A DNA stretch of 43,219 nucleotides from Bacteroidota bacterium (GTDB taxonomy: Bacteria; Bacteroidota; Bacteroidia; Bacteroidales; JAAUTT01). A model generated the notes under the pieces. That model was not told the origin of the DNA. It worked only from the letters and a program-made list of their open reading frames with translations, and searched no databases. The stretch covers positions 1-43,219 of the forward strand of contig JAIFLU010000073.1 in assembly GCA_020048915.1 (NCBI GenBank), in the 5' to 3' direction. Of the stretch, positions 37,288-43,219 are shown piece by piece; the stretch's first letter is position 1; the number at the start of each line of letters is the position of its first letter. A program made the translations under genes and the position numbers.

Positions 37288-38406
37288 TTAGGCCCTGATT
37301 AGCTTTATTAATTTCAGCGACATGTCGGTAAAAATAATTTTATCGTTGCCATTCGACTCCACATGGTACATCGCTCGTTCCATTTCGGCAAAAATAGATT
37401 GAATATTTTGGTCGTTGATAAAAGGGTGGAATTTTTCGGAGAAATCCTGTTCCTTCATAGTGAGCATAGCCAATTGAGGAACTTGCTTGTTTAAAATATA
37501 GTTTTCGCGAAGCAAACGAATAGAATAGGCAAGGAAATTTTTCTGTCGCTCCCGGCCAAATGCACAAACCTTTTCGCACCAGTCCAGCAGCGATAAAACA
37601 TCTTTCTTATAACAGGTACGCATCAATAAGGTAAATAATTCGAAATTTTCGAGGTTTTCCTCATCACTTTGCAGTACCCGTAAGGCAACATTCATATTCC
37701 CGTTCGAAATTCTTACAGCATCCTGCACCTGTTGTTCCGGGTAACTGTTTTGAGCAAGAATATAGTTCAGTAAAGCTTCGTCGTTTATTTTTGGAATTTT
37801 TATAAGCTGCGTTCTCGAAAGTATAGTGGAAAGCATCATACCGCTGTTTTCCGAAACTAAAAGAAACACAGTTCTTAAGGGAGGCTCTTCAATTATTTTC
37901 AGGAGTTTATTGGCCGAAGTAGGGTTCATTTTTTCTGGCATCCACATGATAAGCACTTTGTAGTCGGCCTCAAAGCTTTTCATGTTCAGCTTATGCAAAA
38001 TTTCGTGGCTTTCGTTTTTGCTAATCAACCCTTGCTTGTTATCAAGACCTATGGCAGCATACCATTGGTTGGCATTAAAGTATGGATTTGTAAGAACCAG
38101 ATTACGCCACTCTTTAATAAAATCGTCGCTTACAGGGTCTTTCCCGGAAGAAGCCACCGGAAAAGCAAAGTGTAAATCGGGATGAACCAGTTTTCCAAAC
38201 TTATTGCACGAGGGGCATGTGCCGCAAGAATCTTCAGGTGTGCGATTTGTGCAATTAATATATTGGGCATAAGCAATTGCGAGAGGCAAGTTTCCCGAGC
38301 CTTCAGGTCCCAAAAACAGTTGCGCATGACTAATACGATCTTCAGTAACCGATTGAATTAATCGCCTTTTAACTTCATCCTGACCAGCTATTTCACTAAA
38401 GAGCAT
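37288..38406 (-). CDS. holB: DNA polymerase III subunit delta prime
   Basis: A 372-residue clamp-loader subunit. The AAA+ P-loop reads GPEGSGNL, with N39 in place of the lysine, consistent with delta-prime not hydrolysing ATP. A zinc module with C52, C61, C64 and C67 (CGTCPSC) follows. EPPLRTVFLLVSE and ILSRTQLIKIP match the sensor region. I chose the ATG at 38406 (MLFSEIAGQDEVKRRL); the open frame extends 16 codons upstream without homology. Confidence 0.9.
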   Translation of the reverse strand: MLFSEIAGQDEVKRRLIQSVTEDRISHAQLFLGPEGSGNLPLAIAYAQYINCTNRTPEDSCGTCPSCNKFGKLVHPDLHFAFPVASSGKDPVSDDFIKEWRNLVLTNPYFNANQWYAAIGLDNKQGLISKNESHEILHKLNMKSFEADYKVLIMWMPEKMNPTSANKLLKIIEEPPLRTVFLLVSENSGMMLSTILSRTQLIKIPKINDEALLNYILAQNSYPEQQVQDAVRISNGNMNVALRVLQSDEENLENFELFTLLMRTCYKKDVLSLLDWCEKVCAFGRERQKNFLAYSIRLLRENYILNKQVPQLAMLTMKEQDFSEKFHPFINDQNIQSIFAEMERAMYHVESNGNDKIIFTDMSLKLIKLIRA

Positions 38407-38610
38407 GCAATTAAGAATTAAAACAAGTTTGCAAGATACAAGGATTTTATCCAAAACCCAAGGGAGAAATAGCTTGTAAGTTTTGAAAGTGGTTTAAAAT
38501 CTATAAAGTTATCTGCGAAATAATCATTTTTTTAAATCTAGAGGACTGAAATTCCTATGTAGTTCATTAAATAAAAGTTAAATGTGTAAATTCGTTTAAA
38601 ATTCAGATCC

Positions 38611-38850
38611 ATGAAATTCTCACGCGACGATTATAATAACCGAATAGTTGATAAAGCGGGAAAAATACCAGCCGATGAGCCTGTGTTTTTGTTGCGTGCG
38701 CAGGATAAACATGCTCCGTCTACGTTACGACATTATGCAGCTTTGCTGGAAGAAGATGGAAATATTGAAATGGCAGAGGAATTGCGCGCCCACGCCCGTC
38801 AAATGATTGTTTGGCAAAAATCGGTAAAGGTGAAGAAGCCGGATAAATAA
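38611..38850 (+). CDS. Small conserved-looking hypothetical protein
   Basis: A 79-residue soluble, charged protein, MKFSRDDYNNRIVDKAGKI at the start, with the central FLLRAQDKHAPSTLRHYAAL and a C-terminal helix GNIEMAEELRAHARQM. It has no signal peptide or membrane segment and codon use is like its neighbours, so I consider it real. The basic C-terminus (KVKKPDK) is noteworthy. I do not recognise a function. It is convergent with the PLP enzyme gene, 7 bp apart. Confidence 0.7.
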   Translation: MKFSRDDYNNRIVDKAGKIPADEPVFLLRAQDKHAPSTLRHYAALLEEDGNIEMAEELRAHARQMIVWQKSVKVKKPDK

Positions 38851-38857
38851 ATATTTC

Positions 38858-40060
38858 TTAACCTAAAAAGCCAACCTTCCTTAAGCAACCTTCAATTCGC
38901 TCCCAGGTACGTTCTATATCATTATCAAGGCCAACACTGAAACGGACTAAACCTTCCGAAAGTCCCATTTCGTGTTGAACATCTTCCGGAACTTCCGAGG
39001 AGGTGCTTTTTCCCGAGTTACTAAACAGTGTTTTAAAGTAGCCTAAGCTTACAGCCAGATAACCTACATCTTCCATTTCCATCAATTCCATCAATTCGGC
39101 AGCTTGTTTCGAAGTAACCAAATCAATGGCGATCATTCCTCCAAAGCCATAGCTGGGATTCATTATTCGTTTTAATGTGTCATGCCCCGGATGTTCAGGA
39201 AGTCCAGGGTAAACAACTTTAATACCTGCTTTTTTAAATTTTTCGGCTAGAAATTGAGCGTTGTAGCTATGCTGACGCATTCGGAGATGCAGCGTATGTA
39301 TGTTTTTTAGAATCGCCGACGACCGTAATGGATCCAATGCGGGGCCAAGTAGCATAGCTGTACCATTGTTTACATCAATCATCGAATCGATAAATTCTTT
39401 ATCGGAGCAAATAGCCCCGGCTATACAATCGTTTTTGCCATTCACATATTTGGTAAGGCTGTAGACAACAATATGCGCTCCTAAACGTGCAGGGGCAATC
39501 ATCATCGGAGTGAATGTATTATCCACCACCAGTTTGATGCCATGCTTGTTAGCAATATTTGCTAATGCCGGTATGTCAGATATTTGTAACAATGGATTCG
39601 TCATTGTCTCGGTATAGATAAGTTTTGTGTTTGGCTGAATGGCCTTTCCCACTTCATCTATATTGGTGATGTCTACAAAACTGGTAGTTATATTAAATTT
39701 AGGCAGGTAGTTTTGAAGGAAGGCAAAAGTTCCTCCATAAGTGGTTATGCTCGAAACAATATGATCGCCAGCCTTGCAAATATGTAAAATTGCACATGTT
39801 ATCGCAGCCATCCCCGAGGCAGTTACCCATCCTTCCTCAGTGCCTTCCATGACCGCTATGGCATCGGCAAGGTATTTATTACTTGGATTCCAATGTCTGG
39901 AGTAAAGATAACATCCTTCAGCTTTACCCTGAAAGGTGTCGACCATGGTTTTTGCCTGCATAAAGGTAAATGTTGCTGAATCGGTGATGCATGGATTTAC
40001 ATCTCCAAATTCTCCGAATTGTTTTAGGTCTTGTATTTGACTGGCAGGATCGAATTTCAT
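38858..40060 (-). CDS. Cys/Met-metabolism PLP-dependent enzyme (methionine gamma-lyase/cystathionine type)
   Basis: A 400-residue fold-type I PLP enzyme. The cofactor lysine is K204 in SLTKYVNGKND, with D180 in VVDNTFTP and Y108 in TTYGGTFAF; YSRHWNPSNKYLADAIAVMEG near residue 53 is the usual N-terminal signature. The family includes cystathionine gamma-synthase, cystathionine lyases, O-acetylhomoserine sulfhydrylase and methionine gamma-lyase; these cannot be separated reliably by eye. The single-gene context gives no help. No SAM riboswitch is apparent upstream. Confidence 0.85.
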   Translation of the reverse strand: MKFDPASQIQDLKQFGEFGDVNPCITDSATFTFMQAKTMVDTFQGKAEGCYLYSRHWNPSNKYLADAIAVMEGTEEGWVTASGMAAITCAILHICKAGDHIVSSITTYGGTFAFLQNYLPKFNITTSFVDITNIDEVGKAIQPNTKLIYTETMTNPLLQISDIPALANIANKHGIKLVVDNTFTPMMIAPARLGAHIVVYSLTKYVNGKNDCIAGAICSDKEFIDSMIDVNNGTAMLLGPALDPLRSSAILKNIHTLHLRMRQHSYNAQFLAEKFKKAGIKVVYPGLPEHPGHDTLKRIMNPSYGFGGMIAIDLVTSKQAAELMELMEMEDVGYLAVSLGYFKTLFSNSGKSTSSEVPEDVQHEMGLSEGLVRFSVGLDNDIERTWERIEGCLRKVGFLG

Positions 40061-40202
40061 AACTATTTTTTTTAAGTGTAGTTGTTTAGGCGCGTTATCT
40101 CAAAATTCCTGCTTTTCAGGATATTTAAATATAGTGGTTTACGAAATTCTATTTCTATGATATTCGGTATACCGAAATATGACAAACTTCACACTTGTGA
40201 AA

Positions 40203-40290
40203 TTATGCAGGAATAGGTTTTTGAATGATAGGCAAATGGATGGTAAACCTACTCCCTTTTCGGGTTCGCTTTTTATTAAATAGGGTTGAA
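40203..40290 (-). pseudogene. Possible relic of a histidine kinase C-terminus
   Basis: On the minus strand the final codons before a TAA at 40205-40203 read GSRFTIHLPIIQKPIPA, which resembles the last strand of HATPase domains (GKGSxFTIxLP). The preceding codons in the neighbouring frame read YLIKSEPEKG, which would join to it after restoring one base near 40255. About 27 codons survive. This is pattern recognition on a short segment and may be chance. Confidence 0.35.
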
Positions 40291-40388
40291 AAGTTGTACT
40301 CATTTTAGGCTACAGTAGTATATAAGAATGTTTTTATCCTCTATTAAATCTAATGAAAGAAAAGGTAAAATGAAAGAGTTAAAAATAA

Positions 40389-40414
40389 AAAACCCGACTT
40401 GTTGGCCGGGTTTT
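40389..40414 (-). terminator. Terminator after the lipoprotein gene
   Basis: AAAACCCG and CGGGTTTT (40389-40396 and 40407-40414) form an 8-bp stem with a 10-nt loop, and on the minus strand a T-rich run follows. It lies 25 bp after the restored lipoprotein stop codon at 40440, which supports that longer frame as the true 3' end. Confidence 0.75.
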
Positions 40415-40439
40415 AAATCTCAATATTATATTCAATTAT

Positions 40440-41259
40440 TTAAATCTCCTGGGTAATACCATCCGAAGTAATTTTAATCTTACCGGAGCAGGTTTCTCTG
40501 GTGAAGTCGACAGTAACTAATTTGTTTTCAACCTTAATTTCTAAAACTCCCGTTGAGTGGGGTTTTGGTCGTTGTGGAATAGCTGAAACCATCTTTTGTG
40601 CTGCCGCTGGCTGTTTCGGTGAATTGATATACATCATCCCAGATATTGAATATGCTTAATCCGGCAAATCCTTCAAGCCAGGTTAAGGTGCGGGTAAAAT
40701 TCCGGGTAATGAAATAGGTAGGAGTAATAATCTTACCATTTTCCAATTGAATTTTGATAGAAGGTTTACCATCAACTAAACCAAGGTTCGTAACTGTTTT
40801 TTTACCTTGTATCTGAACACTGTCGTTAATAATAAAGTTTTCGAGAGTTATGGTCCTGACAGCTCCTGCCTTGCGGATTCTGGCACTTTGAGTAATTTTT
40901 ATGGTGCCGTTTTTCTTTATTCCACTGTTGGATGCATAATCGGAATAGGTAATGGTGATTTCTTTTGGAAAAATCGTGGAATCACCGGCTCCTTTAGTTA
41001 CTGAAATTGTAACACCTCCGACCAACGAAGCGCTTTTTGTACCGGAAGTAGGATATTTGTTACTTTCGAGGGTAGACATTACATATTCAGTTTCTGTAAA
41101 AATATCGTTATAAGCATTGTCCGAAGATACATCGCTCTTGGCAACCACCATGGCCTGAGCAGTAGTTACATTTTTTTCCTCATCTTTCTTACACGAACTC
41201 ACAATAAAAAAACCCGAAAGGGCAACTGCTGAAATAGATAAAAAAATTTTTGTTTTCAT
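40440..41259 (-). pseudogene. Frameshifted lipoprotein gene
   Basis: The main frame (41259-40534) encodes 241 residues: a lipoprotein signal peptide with cysteine C23 (FIVSSCKKDEE) and a beta-rich exported domain. The KKDEE after the cysteine resembles the surface-export signal of Bacteroidota lipoproteins. The frame ends in TKTPLNGSFRN and stops. The +1 frame continues as HSTGVLEIKVENKLVTVDF and ends DGITQEI at 40440, a natural C-terminus lying just before the terminator. The join falls in an AAAACCCC run near 40558-40565, where one extra base explains the break. It may be a sequencing error, a real mutation, or, less likely, programmed slippage. Function unknown. Confidence 0.75.
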
Positions 41260-41624
41260 ACGTATGGAGTTAAATTATTATTTTAAACGTTCAATTATTA
41301 CGGTAATTATTAAAAATAGATTTACGAGGTTTCAGTTTTTTTTGTGATTGACGTCTTTTTATTTTCACTTATTTACTAACTATTTGTTTGTTATGGTTTT
41401 GTTAAAAATGTTTTTATTTAGAAACATCGGAACATGACTGAACTTTGGTTTCGATGAATTAAAAAACAGTCTCCTAACTTCTCTACATCATTAATAACTT
41501 CGAAATGCACAAATTATTTTCAGCAATTGCTTAATAATGCTTTGTTGTATTTAATTCCTCAAAGAAATGTCATGTTTGCTCCAACGATTTTCTTCTATAT
41601 TTGCGGCTAATTTTAAAATTGGGA
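41260..41624. other. 365-bp intergenic region
   Basis: A divergent, A+T-rich region between the lipoprotein gene and the EamA gene. It holds a 9-bp hairpin, CATCGGAAC (41425-41433) with GTTTCGATG (41448-41456), without a T run, and the promoter at 41575-41603. I see no gene or RNA in the rest. Confidence 0.5.
41575..41603 (+). promoter_or_regulatory. Candidate promoter of the EamA-YkgJ genes
   Basis: TTTG (41575-41578), a 17-bp spacer and TATATTTG (41596-41603) precede the ATG at 41625. The -7 box is an exact match, but the spacer is two bases shorter than ideal. Confidence 0.5.
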
Positions 41625-42542
41625 ATGGGAAAGCTAAAACTTGTTTTTGTGTATGTAGGGGTTACCATTGCTATGGTATGCTGGAGTTTGTCTTTTATAT
41701 GGTATGGCGATGTTTATCATTTTCTTTCTCCTTTTACTACTATTCTTTTCCGATTAGTTATTTCGGGTTTAATCCTTTTTACAGTTTCATTCTTAACCCG
41801 GCAATTGCAAAAAGTCAGTAAGGCCGATATTAAGTTATTTCTTTTACTGGCTTTATCCGAACCATTTTTTTACTTTATTGGCGAAAGCCTTGGTATACAA
41901 TATGTCACCCCAACTGTTGCGGCGGTGATGATCTCGCTTATTCCTCTTTTAGTTCCTGTTTTTGCGTATTTTATACTGAAGGAGCAAATTATTAAAAAGA
42001 ATATTGTTGGGATTGTCATTTCGTTTGTTGGTGTGATATTGGTTATTCTAAATAAGGAATACCAATTTACGGCCTCGTTAAAGGGTGTTTTATTGATGGG
42101 ACTTGCAGTTGTTTCTGCTGTATTTTATTCCATTGTTCTTCGGAAATTGGCCAGTAACTATAACCCGTTAACCTTAATTAGCTGGCAAAACAGTATTGGA
42201 GCGGTGATGTTTTTGCCTTTGGTGCTGCTGTTTGAGCATGATAAACTTGGTCAGATCGATTTTAGCTTTTCGTCGGGAATGTGGGTCCCATTATTAAACC
42301 TTAGTGTTTTTGCTTCTTCTATAGCTTTTTTATTATATACCTATAGTGTTCAGTCGTTGGGAGCCTTTAAAGCAAATATATTTACGAATATGATCCCTGT
42401 ATTTACTGCCGGTTTTTCGTTTTATTTGCTGAATGAAAAACTTCTTTTTCATAATTATATTGGGATTTTACTGGTGATTTGCGGGCTTGTTTTATCGCAA
42501 CTTAAATCGATACGAAAATTGCGAAGGAATACCAAAAGCTGA
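41625..42542 (+). CDS. EamA/DMT-superfamily transporter
   Basis: A 305-residue membrane protein with about ten segments in two EamA repeats (about 5-140 and 150-295). The opening VCWSLSFIWYGDVYHFLSPFTTILFR is typical of the family and FLLYTYSVQSLGAFKANIF lies in the second repeat. The substrate is unknown. I chose the ATG at 41625; the upstream open TTG at 41601 overlaps the -7 box. It is distinct in sequence from the EamA gene at 2038-2940, so not a recent duplicate. The cysteine-cluster gene begins 7 bp after it. Confidence 0.88.
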   Translation: MGKLKLVFVYVGVTIAMVCWSLSFIWYGDVYHFLSPFTTILFRLVISGLILFTVSFLTRQLQKVSKADIKLFLLLALSEPFFYFIGESLGIQYVTPTVAAVMISLIPLLVPVFAYFILKEQIIKKNIVGIVISFVGVILVILNKEYQFTASLKGVLLMGLAVVSAVFYSIVLRKLASNYNPLTLISWQNSIGAVMFLPLVLLFEHDKLGQIDFSFSSGMWVPLLNLSVFASSIAFLLYTYSVQSLGAFKANIFTNMIPVFTAGFSFYLLNEKLLFHNYIGILLVICGLVLSQLKSIRKLRRNTKS

Positions 42543-42549
42543 AGAACAA

Positions 42550-43050
42550 ATGGAATATCCCATACCAGATCCTGAAAGTCTGAAAACGATGGCAGCAAAA
42601 GCTGCACCTGTCACTCAACAAGTTTTTAAGCGCTGGAAAAAGAAGCCTCCCCGTCAATTAGATGCTATTGTTGAAGAAATTCATGAAGAAGTTTTTAGCA
42701 AGCTCGATTGTTTAAATTGCGCGAACTGTTGTAAAAGTATCAGTCCAGCCCTTTACTATAAGGATATTGAGCGAATGGCCTCGGCATTGCGTATGAAAGC
42801 CGCCGATTTTATGGACAAATACACGCAGATGGACGAAGACGGGGATTATGTTTTTCGTCAAACACCTTGTCCTTTTTTAATGAGTGACAATTATTGCCAG
42901 GTATACGAAAGCAGGCCAAAAGCCTGTCGCGAATATCCGCATACCAACCGCACCCGCTTTTATCAGATTCTCGACTTAACATTAAAAAACACCTATGTTT
43001 GTCCTGCTGCCTATTATGTGGTTGAAAAATTAAAAACCTCAAGCCTTTAA
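42550..43050 (+). CDS. YkgJ-family cysteine cluster protein
   Basis: A 166-residue protein with the cysteine pattern of the YkgJ/CxxCxxCC family: C54, C57, C60 and C61 in CLNCANCC, then CPFL, YCQVYESRPKACREYP and a late CPAAYY. This family is thought to bind zinc or an iron-sulfur cluster, with no agreed function. I chose the ATG at 42550 because the open frame before it overlaps the transporter gene. Probably co-transcribed with the EamA gene. Confidence 0.87.
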   Translation: MEYPIPDPESLKTMAAKAAPVTQQVFKRWKKKPPRQLDAIVEEIHEEVFSKLDCLNCANCCKSISPALYYKDIERMASALRMKAADFMDKYTQMDEDGDYVFRQTPCPFLMSDNYCQVYESRPKACREYPHTNRTRFYQILDLTLKNTYVCPAAYYVVEKLKTSSL

Positions 43051-43148
43051 AGTTTGGATTATAATTTAAGGTCAGTTCGATGTAACATAAAAGCTATTTG
43101 ATTAATTATCAGCAGCGATTTTTCAATTGTGCATTTTACCTCCCCAAC

Positions 43149-43219
43149 CCTCCTTACCCGCGATAGCTATCGGGGGGAGGGCTAACTGTTGCTTCGAAGC
43201 AGCAGTTATAGCCCCTTTT
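43149..43219. repeat. Palindromic repeats at the right edge (truncated)
   Basis: CCCTCC near 43148 and GGAGGG near 43176 flank the perfect palindrome CGATAGCTATCG (43161-43172). It is followed by TAACTGTTGCTTC (43183-43195) and GAAGCAGCAGTTA (43196-43208), a 13-bp stem with one G-T pair, then GCCCC and TTTT at the end. This could be a terminator for the YkgJ-like gene or a repeat element; the window stops before it is complete. Confidence 0.55.

Larger units (their letters stand above)
40061..40439. other. 379-bp gap with a kinase relic and a terminator
   Basis: This region lies between two minus-strand genes. It contains a terminator for the lipoprotein gene at 40389-40414 and, at 40203-40290, a short stretch that looks like the broken end of a histidine kinase. 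A TCCTG/CAGGA stem lies near 40105-40120. The rest is A+T-rich and shows nothing else. Confidence 0.5.

Noticed and set aside
40061-40140. SAM riboswitch upstream of the Cys/Met PLP enzyme
   Set aside because: Only a short TCCTG/CAGGA stem is present; no SAM-I or SAM-II core motifs could be recognised.
41425-41456. Terminator or regulatory RNA in the lipoprotein-EamA gap
   Set aside because: A 9-bp stem exists but lacks a T run or any conserved motif.
1-43219. CRISPR array, prophage, integrative element, toxin-antitoxin or restriction system
   Set aside because: No spaced direct repeats, integrase, transposase, phage or restriction genes were found; the gene content is almost entirely core metabolism and housekeeping.

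Overview
The window is an A+T-rich stretch of chromosome from a member of the Bacteroidota, probably class Bacteroidia. The evidence is promoters of the TTG-N19-TAnnTTTG type instead of sigma70 boxes, few strong Shine-Dalgarno sequences, a DUF5686/carboxypeptidase-regulatory outer-membrane-type protein, a lipoprotein starting CKKDE after its lipobox, a ClpX/trigger factor/ClpP cluster, and a MetRS with a KISTS motif and a C-terminal EMAP domain. Most of it is ordinary core genome. I see no phage, integrase, transposase, CRISPR array or rRNA.

Layout. 1-4.9 kb: a truncated small protein, greA with a HIT-family gene, ruvC with an EamA exporter on the minus strand, then a NahK-like sugar kinase overlapping a CBM9-like gene. 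5-8 kb: a sugar-1-phosphate nucleotidyltransferase, then serS, rpmA and rplU on the minus strand. 8.2-15.9 kb: a bifunctional-nuclease-family protein, a CNT nucleoside transporter, a large multi-PAS hybrid histidine kinase, a family 2 glycosyltransferase and a lone DppC/OppC-type permease. 15.9-23.5 kb: recQ (minus), tatC, a DUF5686 protein, lptB, a 116-bp MITE-like inverted repeat, and a secreted beta-propeller protein (minus). 23.6-27.2 kb: tRNA-Leu(UAG), tig, clpP, clpX. 27.2-34.1 kb: a complete trp operon in the order E-G-D-C-F-B-A, preceded by a leader peptide with three consecutive Trp codons and a terminator/antiterminator pair. 34.2-43.2 kb: an S66 LD-carboxypeptidase-like gene, metG, holB, a small unknown gene, a Cys/Met-metabolism PLP enzyme, a frameshifted lipoprotein gene, a second EamA transporter, a YkgJ-like cysteine-cluster gene, and palindromic repeats at the right edge.

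How the genes work together. The trp operon holds every enzyme from chorismate to tryptophan, and its leader looks like classical ribosome-mediated attenuation. tig, clpP and clpX form a protein folding and degradation cluster. The NahK-like kinase and the nucleotidyltransferase could convert a free (amino)sugar to its 1-phosphate and then to a nucleotide sugar.

The points most worth a second look are the trp attenuator, the MITE-like element at the lptB stop codon, a palindromic repeat between trpF and trpB, the single-base frameshift in the lipoprotein gene, and a relic of a histidine-kinase C-terminus near 40.2 kb. I did not find a convincing undescribed multi-gene system.
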